The notes beneath the pieces were generated by a model that saw only the letters and a program-made list of their open reading frames with translations, was not told where the DNA came from and ran no database searches. A program made the position numbers and the translations under genes. From GCA-2861595 sp035526335 (GTDB taxonomy: Bacteria > Actinomycetota > Acidimicrobiia > Acidimicrobiales > GCA-2861595), in contig DATLCN010000035.1 of assembly GCA_035526335.1 (NCBI GenBank), positions 1 through 64,000 of the forward strand: DNA of 64,000 bases. The letters run 5' to 3'. Of the stretch, positions 1-8,301 are shown one piece after another. Positions within the stretch are counted from its first letter, which is position 1. Every line of letters begins with the position of its first letter.

Positions 1-1
1 C

Positions 2-448
2 CGCATCGAAGATGCGGTGTCCACCACCAAGGCAGCCGTGGAAGAGGGTGTCGTCCCCGGCGGCGGCGTCGCCCTGTTGCGGGCCCAGGCCCATGTGCTC
101 GACCGGGCCGAGAAGCTCGAGGGTGACGAGGCCACCGGTGCCCGCATCGTGGCCCGGGCCGTGGAGGAGCCCCTCAAGCAGATCGCCGTCAACGCCGGCA
201 TGGAGGGCGGTGTGGTTGTCGACAAGGTGCGCAACCTGAAGGGTGCCAACGGCCTCAACGCCCTCACCGGCGAGTACGAGGACCTGTTCAAGGCCGGCGT
301 GATCGACGCCGCCAAGGTCACCCGCTCGGCGCTGCAGAACGCCGCATCGATCGCGGCGTTGTTCCTCACCACCGAGGCCGTCATCGTCGACAAGCCCGAG
401 GAGAAGGCTCCCGCCATGCCCGGTGGCGGCGGCATGGACGACTTCTAG
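2..448 (+). CDS. groL: Chaperonin GroEL, C-terminal part (5' end outside window)
   Basis: This is the last 148 residues of the 60-kDa chaperonin, which forms the double-ring folding chamber in the cytoplasm. The reading frame is open from base 2, so the gene starts before the window. Visible family features are the VVPGGGVALLR stretch of the equatorial domain, the segment around AGMEGGVVVDKV, and the Gly-rich tail ending GGGGMDDF, comparable to the GGM tails of other GroELs. The gene ends at a TAG and is followed within 30 bases by a strong hairpin terminator. No groES is visible because the upstream side is cut off. Identification is secure. Confidence 0.97.
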   Translation, partial: RIEDAVSTTKAAVEEGVVPGGGVALLRAQAHVLDRAEKLEGDEATGARIVARAVEEPLKQIAVNAGMEGGVVVDKVRNLKGANGLNALTGEYEDLFKAGVIDAAKVTRSALQNAASIAALFLTTEAVIVDKPEEKAPAMPGGGGMDDF

Positions 449-476
449 GAATCGGTTCTGGAGCGAGCGGCACCGG

Positions 477-504
477 AAGGCCCGGGGAGTGATCCCCGGG
501 CCTT
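477..504. terminator. Intrinsic terminator between groL and the convergent SpoIID gene
   Basis: A perfect 10-bp GC stem (GGCCCGGGGA / TCCCCGGGCC, arms 479-488 and 493-502) with a GTGA loop is flanked by AA on the left and TT on the right. The symmetry means it could end transcription of groL on the plus strand and of the SpoIID-family gene on the minus strand. The U-tract is very short, as is usual in high-GC actinobacteria. Confidence 0.8.
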
Positions 505-553
505 TCCGCGTGCGCTCCCGGCAGGCGGAATCGCAACCGCACGACGGGACGGC

Positions 554-2185
554 TCAGGGCAGGGGTGGCGGGCCCCGCCGGCCGAGGCGGTTGGTGGTGA
601 GGCCGCCCACGACGGCGATCAGCAACAGCCACGCCACGGCGGCCAGCACGGGGCGGCTCACCTGGCTGACACCGGCTTCGGCCCTGTCCTCGGCGGCAGC
701 AGCCGGTGCGCCTGCGGTCCCGGCAGATGATGCCGTTGCGGTGCCGTCCACGACCTCGCCGCCGCCCTGGTCGGGAAGGGCCTGGATGGCCGGGCCACCG
801 TCCGCCGGCGGGGGCGGGGGCGGCGCAACCGCAGCCGTCTCCACCTTTGCCGTGAACAGCGTCGAACGGAGCGCCAGCGCCCGGCGGAAGTCCAGCCCGG
901 GGTAGGAGCGGGGTCCACCGCCGCCCTGGAGGGTCACCTGCAGGGCCCGTCCGGATGGCCCGGCCGCACTCACCCGCACGCCGGTCACGGTTCCGCGGTA
1001 GCCCATGCGCCGGCCGACGTCCCGCAGCGACACCCGAACGGTCCAGCCGAAGGTGTCCTGGGTGGGGTAGGAGGCCGGACGCAGGTACGGGTAACCGCCG
1101 CCGGGCGTGCCGAAGCCCTCTTCGGTGGTGGCAGAGGAGCCCCCCCCGTTGGCCGAGTAGACGGTGGCGGCCAGCCGGCGCCCGGACATGACCACCTGCC
1201 CTCGGGTCTGGCTCACGGCTTTGTCCATGGCGCCGTACTCGGCGCCGGCGCCGAGGTACACCTGGCACTGCTGGGTGTCGCAGAGTTCCCCGCCGCCCGA
1301 CACCGCCCGCAAGGCGTAGGTGCGAGCGGCGATGGCCTGCGCCCTCAGCGCGGCGGCCGGCCATTTCGGGTCCCGTACCTCGCCCATGCCCCGTAGGTAC
1401 TGCTCGACATCGACGTGGTTGACGAGGCGGAGAGAGCCCCCGCCGCCGGCGACCTGCACCACGCCCCGGTACCGCTGTGAGCGAGCCGGAACCGCCACTG
1501 TCCCACCACCGGCCGGAACGGCCCACAGGCCGCGAGCCGACGTGGGAAGCGAGGCCCGCGGCGCCGGCGGCGCCACCGTCGTGGTCGTGGACGGGGCCGG
1601 CGCGACCGACGGCGGAGTGAGAGGGTCGGGGCCGGGCGCGGTGGGTGTGGGGACGGTCCCGACGTTGCCGATCAGCGGCAAGGTGCTGGTGGTCGTCGTG
1701 CTCGAGCCGGGAGCGGGCTGCCCGCTCGAGGCCAGCGTGACCTGGCGGCCGGAGAGCGAAGCACGCCGGCCACCACCGCCGACGTCCACGCTGTAGGCGC
1801 GACCGTCGAAGCGCAGCACGGCCTGGCTTCCGGCGCGGAGGAGGACGGGAAAGCCCGGCGACTGGCTGCCGTCACGGGCGTCGCGGATCTCTCCGCCGGC
1901 GGGGAACTCCACCACGACGTCGCGGGCAGTCGTGGCCAGCACGGCCACGCGCACCTCGCCGCCGGCCCTGGCCACGCGGGTGCCGGGGTAGAACTGGTTC
2001 AGGATCTGCTTGGTGCTCGCCCCGCTCCGGCCCATCCAGTAGGCGCCGTCCTGGGCCATTCCGACGCCGTGGCCGAAGCCCCGTCCTTCCAGCACGGCTA
2101 TGGGCACCGGCCGGCCAGCACCGCCGGCGGATGCCGGGAACAGGATGGCGACCGTGGCGGTCGCCGGGAGCATGAGCCGCCACAT
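554..2185 (-). CDS. SpoIID/LytB-domain protein, probably secreted and C-terminally membrane anchored
   Basis: This 543-residue protein belongs to the SpoIID family, whose founding member is a lytic transglycosylase that acts on denuded peptidoglycan. The chosen ATG gives a short signal-like segment (LMLPATATVAILFPASAGGA); the frame is open further upstream, but that part runs through the divergent lipoprotein gene. The motif GRGFGHGVGMAQDGA lies near the N-terminus (residues 34-48), whereas in SpoIID it lies near the C-terminus. A Thr/Pro-rich linker follows, then the core with NHVDVEQYLRGMGEV (the Glu corresponds to the catalytic Glu of SpoIID) and RAQAIAARTYALR. A Pro-rich stretch and one hydrophobic helix (VLAAVAWLLLIAVVGGL) close the protein. 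Its substrate here is inferred to be the cell wall. Confidence 0.85.
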   Translation of the reverse strand: MWRLMLPATATVAILFPASAGGAGRPVPIAVLEGRGFGHGVGMAQDGAYWMGRSGASTKQILNQFYPGTRVARAGGEVRVAVLATTARDVVVEFPAGGEIRDARDGSQSPGFPVLLRAGSQAVLRFDGRAYSVDVGGGGRRASLSGRQVTLASSGQPAPGSSTTTTSTLPLIGNVGTVPTPTAPGPDPLTPPSVAPAPSTTTTVAPPAPRASLPTSARGLWAVPAGGGTVAVPARSQRYRGVVQVAGGGGSLRLVNHVDVEQYLRGMGEVRDPKWPAAALRAQAIAARTYALRAVSGGGELCDTQQCQVYLGAGAEYGAMDKAVSQTRGQVVMSGRRLAATVYSANGGGSSATTEEGFGTPGGGYPYLRPASYPTQDTFGWTVRVSLRDVGRRMGYRGTVTGVRVSAAGPSGRALQVTLQGGGGPRSYPGLDFRRALALRSTLFTAKVETAAVAPPPPPPADGGPAIQALPDQGGGEVVDGTATASSAGTAGAPAAAAEDRAEAGVSQVSRPVLAAVAWLLLIAVVGGLTTNRLGRRGPPPLP

Positions 2186-2250
2186 CCGCTCATTCTTCCC
2201 GACCACTCCTCGAAGCGAAAGCCCGAGAACCGGTGGAGAGCATGCACAGG

Positions 2251-2256
2251 TACCCT
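2251..2256 (+). promoter_or_regulatory. -10 box of a leaderless transcript (lipoprotein gene)
   Basis: TACCCT lies exactly 6 nt before GTG 2263. This spacing puts the transcription start on or next to the start codon and decides the start of the lipoprotein against the upstream ATGs at 2233 and 2242. Confidence 0.6.
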
Positions 2257-2262
2257 GGAACC

Positions 2263-2919
2263 GTGCTGTCCGGCCCTCGCGCCCTTCGGGCGGCGTCGTC
2301 CACCACCACTCTCGTGACCGTTGCCGTTCTCGTCCTCGCCTCCTGCGCAACCTCGGACTACCGGTACGTGAAGAACTCCTCGCAGCGCACCTTCTTCCGG
2401 GTGCCCCACGACTGGAAGATCTTCGACGAGGACCAGGTCCTCCAGAACAGCGACGACTCCGAGGAGGCCAAGGCCAGCTTCAAGCGTTCGAGTTGGTCCG
2501 TCGGCTTCGATGCCTCACCGAGACCCTCGGTGAGGCACGTCCTGTCCGCCGCCAGCCACCCCACCGGCCTGGTGCAGGTACGCACCCTCACCGAGTCCGA
2601 GCGCGACACGTTCTCCCAGGCGAGCCTGCGGGCGCTCCTCCTGCCGTTCGACCCCCTCTCGTCGGAGGCCGCCGATACGGGTGACGTGGAGGTCCTCGGG
2701 AGCCGGGAGGTCCACCAGGACAATCTCCACGGCAACGAGCTACTGGTGAACCTGAGGACCAAGGAGGGCGGAATGATCAAATGGCGTCAGATCGCCCTCG
2801 TGGACAGCCGGGTCAGCCGGGCCCACGTGCTGGCCATCACCTGCAACCTGGATTGCTATGACGAGCACGAGGACGTCATCGAGAAGGTCATCAGCTCATG
2901 GACCGTGAAGGAGCATTGA
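2263..2919 (+). CDS. Conserved hypothetical lipoprotein
   Basis: This 218-residue protein has an export signal with a lipobox: a charged start, a hydrophobic run (LVTVAVLVLAS) and Cys28 as the lipidation site, followed by a soluble domain of about 190 residues. I do not recognise the domain. It reads as a small alpha/beta fold with sequences such as RVPHDWKIFDE that recall PsbP/LpqN-like lipoproteins, but this is only an impression. The start was set at GTG 2263 because of the -10 box 6 nt upstream and because it gives a compact signal peptide. The gene is followed after 2 bases by the FtsH-like protease gene, so the two are probably cotranscribed, which suggests a role at the membrane connected with that protease. 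Confidence 0.7.
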   Translation: MLSGPRALRAASSTTTLVTVAVLVLASCATSDYRYVKNSSQRTFFRVPHDWKIFDEDQVLQNSDDSEEAKASFKRSSWSVGFDASPRPSVRHVLSAASHPTGLVQVRTLTESERDTFSQASLRALLLPFDPLSSEAADTGDVEVLGSREVHQDNLHGNELLVNLRTKEGGMIKWRQIALVDSRVSRAHVLAITCNLDCYDEHEDVIEKVISSWTVKEH

Positions 2920-2921
2920 AC

Positions 2922-5387
2922 GTGGAGAGAAACGACGATCCCGCAGCCGGGCTGAGGTGGCCGGACCACGACTCGGGCCCGGTGCCGCCCCCCGAGTACC
3001 GCAGCCGCGAGCGGGACGAGGACCGGCCGACCCGCAAGCCGAGCGGGCCGTGGGACAGGGTCAAGGTGCTGGTCCTGCTGCTCGCCCTATGGTCGCTCCT
3101 GGTCTGGACGGCTATGGCCGACAACCCGATCCTGCCCTTCCGCGACGCTTTCCGCGAGCAGCTGCGGGATGGTGCCTGGTTGCTGGCGCTGGCCGGTGTC
3201 GAGGCCGTGAGGCAGGTCCACTACGCCATCAGCGAGAATTCGGCTGCCTGGCACCAGTTCTGGACCAAGCGGGTCTTCGGCGGGCTGGACCAGCGTACGG
3301 AGCGGATGAGCTCGTGGACCCGCTTCCGCCTGGCCCGGGTGGTGCGCTGGACCATAACCGTGGTCGCCTTGGCCTTCGCCCTCGGAAAGCTGTTCGACAC
3401 CTCGCCGGTCCTGGCCCTCTTCCAGGCCCCGGCCAAGCTCGTCGGCGCCCTGCCGATGGTGTTCCAGTTCGGCCTGCTGTTCTTCGTCATCATCATCCAG
3501 TTCGTCGGGATGGCCTGGTACGCCGCCCGCCAGGGCATCGACATCTACTTCCCCGACGACATAAAGACCCGCTTCACCGACGTCTGGGGCCAGGACAACG
3601 TGCTCGAGCGGGTGAAGGAGAACATCCTCTTCCTCGAGAACCCCGACGAGATCGAGGCCAAGGGAGGACACGTGCCCGCGGGGATCCTGCTTTGGGGGCC
3701 GCCCGGCACGGGCAAGACCCTCATGGCCGAGGCGGTGGCCGGCGAGACGGGCAAGCCCTACGTGTTCGTGGATCCCGGCGGCATGACCTCGTTCGGGTTC
3801 GGCGCCCTGGCCGTCAAGGGCGTGTTCCGCAAGCTGCGCAAGCTCTCGGTGCGCTACGGCGGGGTCATCGTGTTCTTCGACGAGGCCGACTCCCTCGGTA
3901 GCCGCAGTCTCAACAGCCGCGGTCCTCTGCCGGCCCCTACCGGCGCGACGGCCTGGTCAGCCAACCCACCCTGCAACGGCCTGTCCTACCTCGACCCGGT
4001 CACCGCCCGCACGTTGCTGACCGCCACCTCCGCGTCTGGCTCCTCCGCCCCTGAACCCGGCCGTCGGATCCGGGATGGCTTCTTCATGATGGGCGGCGCC
4101 GGCGGCGGCGGCATGCTCCAGGCGCTGCTCACCGAGCTGTCCGGTCTCAAGAAGCCCCGCGGCTTCATGAACCGGGTGGTCCGCCGGTCCCTCGGCATGC
4201 GCCCCAAGCCACCGCCCAAGTACCGCATCCTGGTGATGATGGCCACGAACATGCCCCAGGCCCTCGACGAGGCGCTGCTCCGGCCCGGGCGCATCGACCG
4301 CATCTACAAGGTGGGCTACCCGTCGAAGCCGGGCCGGGTCCGGACCTACGAGGGCTATTTCTCGAAGGTGCGCCATGAGCTGACGGCCGAGCAGATCGAC
4401 AAGCTGGCCACCATCACGCCGTACGCCACCGGAGCCACCATCAAGGACGTGGTCAACGAGGCGCTGATCCAGGCCATCCGGAACGGCCGCGAGGTGATCA
4501 CGTGGCGCGATGTCATGCGGGCCAAGCAGCTCAAGGACCTCGGTCCGCCCGAGGACGTCGAGTACATCGAAAGGGAGCGCCACGCGGTGGCCGTCCACGA
4601 GGCCTGCCACGCCGTGACCGCGGCCAAGGTGCGCCGCCATCTCACCATCGACATCGCCACCATCGAGAAGGGCGGCACCTACCTCGGCATGGTGGCGTCG
4701 ATCCCTCCCGAGGACCAGTTCACCCGGTGGCGCTCGGAGTACGAGGCCGACATCATGGTGAGCCTGGCCTCTCTGGCGGGGGAACGCCTCTTCTTCGAAG
4801 GGGACAACTCTTCCGGTGTGTCAGGAGACCTCGAGAGCGCCACCACCGTCGCCACCCTCATGGAGGGGTATTGGGGCATGGGTACCTCGGTGGCGTCCCA
4901 CGGCGTGACCCACGAGGTCGGTATCGGCGGTGGGGGCCGTCCCGGTGGGCCCAAGGGAAAGGACGGCAAGGAGAAGGAGCTCCTCGAGACCGGGCTGGGG
5001 CAGCGCATCGAGGAGAAGCTGGCGGAGCTTTTGGAGCGGACGCACAGGCTCCTGGAGGAGAACCGTCACCTCGTGCTGGCCGTGGCCCATGCTCTGGAGG
5101 CGAACAAGACGCTCACCGGCGACGACGTCATCGCCATCGTCGAGGGTACCGAAGGCCCGCTGGTCGACGGCCGCCCGTACCACACCCCGGAGTTCCGCGA
5201 GGTCGCCGAGCGCTACCACGCCATGGCCCTGGCGGCCCACGGTGCCCACGGGAAGGTGGACGTCCCCCTCCCGCGCTTCGTGGTGCCCAGGCAGCCTCAG
5301 CTGGTGCCCAGCGTCCACGAGAGGGCCGAGGGCTTCGAGCCCCCGCCCCATCCCAACGGCGGCCCCCGGCCCGCCGCCTCGGACTAG
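2922..5387 (+). CDS. FtsH-like membrane AAA+ ATPase / M41 zinc protease with a large insertion
   Basis: This 821-residue protein combines N-terminal membrane helices (about residues 45-65, 140-160 and 178-205), an AAA+ module and an M41 peptidase domain. Walker A is GPPGTGKT (259-266), Walker B is VIVFFDEAD (315-323), and the SRH region is MMATNMPQALDEALLRPGR (439-457). The zinc site HEACH is at 559-563, and GDLESAT probably carries the third ligand. FtsH is a membrane quality-control protease, and the same role is inferred here. It differs from true FtsH by about 74 extra residues, rich in Pro, Gly and Ser, between Walker B and the SRH, and by a longer N-terminal membrane part. GTG 2922 was chosen because AAGGAG lies 8 nt upstream; ATG 2898 would overlap the lipoprotein gene. 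Confidence 0.85.
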   Translation: MERNDDPAAGLRWPDHDSGPVPPPEYRSRERDEDRPTRKPSGPWDRVKVLVLLLALWSLLVWTAMADNPILPFRDAFREQLRDGAWLLALAGVEAVRQVHYAISENSAAWHQFWTKRVFGGLDQRTERMSSWTRFRLARVVRWTITVVALAFALGKLFDTSPVLALFQAPAKLVGALPMVFQFGLLFFVIIIQFVGMAWYAARQGIDIYFPDDIKTRFTDVWGQDNVLERVKENILFLENPDEIEAKGGHVPAGILLWGPPGTGKTLMAEAVAGETGKPYVFVDPGGMTSFGFGALAVKGVFRKLRKLSVRYGGVIVFFDEADSLGSRSLNSRGPLPAPTGATAWSANPPCNGLSYLDPVTARTLLTATSASGSSAPEPGRRIRDGFFMMGGAGGGGMLQALLTELSGLKKPRGFMNRVVRRSLGMRPKPPPKYRILVMMATNMPQALDEALLRPGRIDRIYKVGYPSKPGRVRTYEGYFSKVRHELTAEQIDKLATITPYATGATIKDVVNEALIQAIRNGREVITWRDVMRAKQLKDLGPPEDVEYIERERHAVAVHEACHAVTAAKVRRHLTIDIATIEKGGTYLGMVASIPPEDQFTRWRSEYEADIMVSLASLAGERLFFEGDNSSGVSGDLESATTVATLMEGYWGMGTSVASHGVTHEVGIGGGGRPGGPKGKDGKEKELLETGLGQRIEEKLAELLERTHRLLEENRHLVLAVAHALEANKTLTGDDVIAIVEGTEGPLVDGRPYHTPEFREVAERYHAMALAAHGAHGKVDVPLPRFVVPRQPQLVPSVHERAEGFEPPPHPNGGPRPAASD

Positions 5388-5404
5388 CCGGACGTAGTAG
5401 GGCC

Positions 5405-5410
5405 TACGCT
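5405..5410 (+). promoter_or_regulatory. Possible -10 box for chdC
   Basis: TACGCT lies 9 nt before ATG 5420. There is no Shine-Dalgarno sequence between them, so a leaderless or nearly leaderless transcript is likely. Confidence 0.4.
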
Positions 5411-5419
5411 GCCCTGCAG

Positions 5420-6109
5420 ATGACCGAGACTCTGTCGCCCTCCCAGGGCTGGGCTGTGCTGCACCTCTTCTGCCGGGCCCACGCCGGCGCCGACAGCCAG
5501 GCCATCGCCGCCGCGGTCAAGGGGGCGCAGGGTGATGGCCATCAGGTGGTGCCGTTCGCCGTGCTCGGGCACAAGGCCGACTTCGGCTTCCTGGCCCTGG
5601 GTCCCGACCTCTGGCGGCTCCGCGCCCTGCAGAGCGAGCTTCAGGGTGCCGGCGTGGACATCGTGTGGTCCTACGTGTCGCTCACCGAGGTCTCCGAGTA
5701 CGCCAAGGGGTTGCCGGCGGAGATGCTCGAAGCCCGGCTGCACCCCCGCCTGCCTCCCGAGGGCATGGCCGCCTTCTGCTTCTATCCCATGTCGAAGCGC
5801 CGGGCGCCCGACCCGGGCGACAATTGGTACCTGCTCCCGTACGAGGAGAGGGAGGCCCACATGCGGGGTCACGGCAAGTCCGGCCGCAACTTCCGGGGCC
5901 GGGTTCTGCAGCTCATCACCGGGTCCACCGGAGTCGACGACTACGAGTGGGGCGTGACGCTGTTCGCCGTCCGTCCCGACGACCTGAAGGACGTCGTCTA
6001 CACCATGCGGTTCGACGAGGCATCGGCGAGGTATGCCGAGTTCGGTCCGTTCGTCACCGGCATGGTGGCACCCGTGGAGCAGGTTCTGGCCGGCGCGGGC
6101 CTGGCGTGA
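5420..6109 (+). CDS. chdC: Coproheme decarboxylase (chlorite-dismutase family)
   Basis: The 229-residue protein matches ChdC/HemQ, which converts coproheme III to heme b in the last step of the coproporphyrin-dependent heme pathway of Gram-positive bacteria. The segment FYPMSKRR carries Tyr122 and Lys126, equivalent to the catalytic Tyr and Lys of Firmicute ChdC. HGKSGR (His151) fits the proximal heme ligand, and the C-terminal DDYEWGVTLFAVRPDDLKDV is highly typical. Length is as expected for the family. The stop overlaps the GTG of larE by 4 bases, so the two are translationally coupled. No other heme genes are in the window. A sulfur/nickel cofactor gene next door suggests an operon of cofactor enzymes, without a direct pathway link. 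Confidence 0.92.
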   Translation: MTETLSPSQGWAVLHLFCRAHAGADSQAIAAAVKGAQGDGHQVVPFAVLGHKADFGFLALGPDLWRLRALQSELQGAGVDIVWSYVSLTEVSEYAKGLPAEMLEARLHPRLPPEGMAAFCFYPMSKRRAPDPGDNWYLLPYEEREAHMRGHGKSGRNFRGRVLQLITGSTGVDDYEWGVTLFAVRPDDLKDVVYTMRFDEASARYAEFGPFVTGMVAPVEQVLAGAGLA

Positions 6110-6984
6110 CCGTCACCGGCAGTCCGGCCCGGCGGGTGGCCGGTGCTGATCACCCCGCCGCTCCTGCGCCGGGCGCGTCCCTCGACGACCTGAGGGAGCG
6201 GCTGCGGACCCTGTCCCCCGTAATTGTCGCCTTCAGCGGTGGCGCCGACTCCGCCTTCCTGGCCTGGGTCGCCCACGACTCCCTCGGCGCCGGCGCCGCC
6301 CAGATCATCACCGCCGTCTCGCCTTCGCTGGCACCCGAGGAGGAGGCGGACTGCGCAGCGCTGGCGGAGGAGTGGGGCCTTCGTTGGACCGCCATCGCCA
6401 CGGGAGAACTGGCCAACCCCGACTACGCAGCCAACGACGGTTCGCGGTGCTACTGGTGCAAGGACGAGCTCATGGCCGCCATCGGCCCGGTGGCCGAGGT
6501 GTGCGGTGCCACCGTCGTCCTCGGGGTGAACCTCGACGACCTCGGAGACCACCGCCCGGGCCAGCAGGCCGCAATCGAAGCCGGCGCCGTGTTCCCGCTG
6601 CTGGATGCCGGCTTCACCAAGGCCGACGTGCGTTCGTGGTCGCGCCGCCTCGGCTTACGGACCTGGGACAAGCCGGCGGCCGCCTGCCTGGCCTCCCGGG
6701 TGCCCTACGGCACGCCGGTGAGCCTGGGCGTGCTCGAATCGGTGGCGCGGGCCGAGTCGGCGCTGCGGGCGCTGGGGTACCGCCAGCTGAGGGTCCGCCA
6801 CTACGGCGAGCTGGCCCGGTTGGAGTTCGACGACCCGGAGCTGGACCGGGCCTTCGAGCAGAGGGACGAGATCGTCGCCGCCGTCCAGGCCGCCGGCTAC
6901 CGCTACGTGACTCTGGACCTGGAAGGTTTCTGTTCAGGGAACCTGAACGGAATGCTGTCTCCCCGGGCGGGGCCGTGCGGGTGA
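6106..6984 (+). CDS. larE: ATP-dependent sulfur transferase, LarE family
   Basis: This 292-residue protein is a PP-loop ATPase of the LarE type, which adds sulfur to a pyridinium dicarboxylate intermediate when the nickel-pincer nucleotide cofactor is made. The PP-loop SGGADS is at residues 44-49. Three cysteines stand out: Cys115 and Cys118 in RCYWCK and Cys194 in AACLASR. The last is at the position of the sacrificial Cys of Lactiplantibacillus LarE. A CxxC plus that Cys is the arrangement reported for [4Fe-4S]-type LarE, so this may be the catalytic rather than the sacrificial form (inference). It starts at GTG 6106 within a GTGA overlap with chdC and ends in a GTGA overlap with the NIL gene. 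larB and larC are not in the window. Confidence 0.88.
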   Translation: MTVTGSPARRVAGADHPAAPAPGASLDDLRERLRTLSPVIVAFSGGADSAFLAWVAHDSLGAGAAQIITAVSPSLAPEEEADCAALAEEWGLRWTAIATGELANPDYAANDGSRCYWCKDELMAAIGPVAEVCGATVVLGVNLDDLGDHRPGQQAAIEAGAVFPLLDAGFTKADVRSWSRRLGLRTWDKPAAACLASRVPYGTPVSLGVLESVARAESALRALGYRQLRVRHYGELARLEFDDPELDRAFEQRDEIVAAVQAAGYRYVTLDLEGFCSGNLNGMLSPRAGPCG

Positions 6985-7205
6985 GGCTCACGTTTCCCGA
7001 GAACCTGATCAAGGAGCCGGTGATGGCCCGCATGGTCAAGGAGTTCGGCGTGATGCCGAACATCCGCCGGGCCAAGGTGGAGGACACCTACGGGTGGATC
7101 GTGTGCGAGCTCGGCGGGGACCACGAGAGCATCGGGTCGGCCATCGCCTGGATGCGCCAGCTCGGGGTGGAGGTCGACCTCCTGGGTGACCTCGTAGAGG
7201 GCTGA
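6981..7205 (+). CDS. NIL-domain small protein
   Basis: This 74-residue protein is a stand-alone NIL domain, the small ferredoxin-like fold found at the C-terminus of MetN-type transporters and in some ferredoxins, where it is thought to sense sulfur amino acids. The sequence runs from RLTFPENLIKEPVM through EDTYGWIVCELGG to AIAWMRQLGVEVDLL, which covers the entire domain. It starts at GTG 6981 inside a GTGA overlap with larE, so it is probably translated with it. A regulatory or sulfur-delivery role beside LarE is plausible but inferred. The GTG at 6975 is an alternative start. Confidence 0.8.
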   Translation: MRLTFPENLIKEPVMARMVKEFGVMPNIRRAKVEDTYGWIVCELGGDHESIGSAIAWMRQLGVEVDLLGDLVEG

Positions 7206-7215
7206 GGCCCTGCCG

Positions 7216-7830
7216 GTGCGCAAGCTCCTGGCCCTCGGCATCGTCCTCACCGTGCTGCTTGCCGTCGATCAGGCGGCTCGGCTGTTTGCCGAGAACAAGC
7301 TGGAGGAGAAGGCGCAGGCCGAGGTCCGCGGTGCCGGTGAGGTGGAAGCCGGCATCTCCTCGTTCCCCTTCCTCGGCCGCCTCCTCCTGTCGGGATCGGT
7401 ATCGGCCGTCGAGGTCCGGGCCGAGCGAGCGGGGCTGAGTGACCTGCTCTCCGCCGCTGTCGAGGTCGACCTTTACGGTGTCCGCCTCGACCGGGACGAT
7501 CTCTTCTCCGGGAAAGTCAAGCTGCGGGGGATCGATACCGGCACCATCACCGTCGAACTCGACTCGACCGCTCTGCAGAGGGTCCTGAAGCTTCCCGTCA
7601 CCGTGGCCGGTGGAGAGGTCCGCGTCACTCTCGCCGGGCGGGCGGTGGCGGCCCGGGCCGCGGTCGACGCAGGATCGCTCGTGCTGGAGGTGGCGGGGAT
7701 CCGGACGATGAGAGTGCCCATCGCCCGCAACGGCCTGGTCAGCTGCACCGCGGCCGACCTAGAGGTGACTGGGGGCATTATCCGACTCACCTGCGAGGTG
7801 GACGAGGTGCCGCCCGCCCTCCGGCGCTGA
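7216..7830 (+). CDS. DUF2993 (LmeA-like) envelope protein
   Basis: The 204-residue protein has one N-terminal signal/anchor helix (LLALGIVLTVLLAVDQAARLF) and the rest is a DUF2993 domain. The best-studied DUF2993 member, mycobacterial LmeA, is a periplasmic phospholipid-binding protein needed for lipomannan elongation. Typical features are the FPFLGRLLLSG segment after the anchor and the repeated beta-strand pattern (GKVKLRGIDTGTITVELD). It starts with GTG 10 bases after the NIL gene and is in the same transcription direction as its neighbours. Whether it binds lipid here is inferred from the family. Confidence 0.8.
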   Translation: MRKLLALGIVLTVLLAVDQAARLFAENKLEEKAQAEVRGAGEVEAGISSFPFLGRLLLSGSVSAVEVRAERAGLSDLLSAAVEVDLYGVRLDRDDLFSGKVKLRGIDTGTITVELDSTALQRVLKLPVTVAGGEVRVTLAGRAVAARAAVDAGSLVLEVAGIRTMRVPIARNGLVSCTAADLEVTGGIIRLTCEVDEVPPALRR

Positions 7831-7836
7831 CCGCCG

Positions 7837-8301
7837 GTGGATCTGGAGGAGCATGCCCGGGCACTCGCCGACGGAATTTGCGGCGCGCTGCCCGGATGGG
7901 TGGAGCGTTCGGTGGAGAACCTGCTCCTCGCCTACCGCGGGACGGCCGACGCCTCCGTGATGATCGCCGCCCGCCAAGCCGGAAGCAGGGCCGTGACTGA
8001 GGTAGGAGGCAGGCTGCGTTCGCTGCTCGCCGCCGACATCGACCAGCAGATCCTCAACCCGCTCAGTGTCGTGCGGGGAGCCGTGGTCTACCCGACCGGG
8101 GTGTTGCGTGAGGCGGGCGTTCCGCCGGTGGAGCGGGACACGTTCGCCGAGGAGCGGTTTCCCGACGACGACTACGACCTCACTCCTACCTCGTTCGCCG
8201 ACATCGCCCCGGACCTGCGCGAGCTCGGGCTGATGTGGGGAGCGGCCAAGGCGCGGGAGCACAAGCGTCGCCATGCCGGCGCCGGGGACCCTCGGCGGTG
8301 A
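7837..8301 (+). CDS. Conserved actinobacterial hypothetical protein
   Basis: This 154-residue protein has no signal peptide or membrane helix. The N-terminal half is helical (HARALADGICGALPGWVERSVENLLLAYRG) and the C-terminal half is rich in acidic residues and Pro (RFPDDDYDLTPTSFADIAPDL). I recognise no catalytic motif. The GTG start lies 6 bases after the DUF2993 gene, and the stop overlaps the next start by GTGA, so it forms a coupled pair with the 100-residue protein that follows. The coupling suggests that the two work together. Confidence 0.65.
   Translation: MDLEEHARALADGICGALPGWVERSVENLLLAYRGTADASVMIAARQAGSRAVTEVGGRLRSLLAADIDQQILNPLSVVRGAVVYPTGVLREAGVPPVERDTFAEERFPDDDYDLTPTSFADIAPDLRELGLMWGAAKAREHKRRHAGAGDPRR

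Noticed and set aside
2186..2350. 55-codon N-terminal extension of the SpoIID protein
   Set aside because: It runs through the divergent lipoprotein gene and its promoter, and it hides the signal segment.
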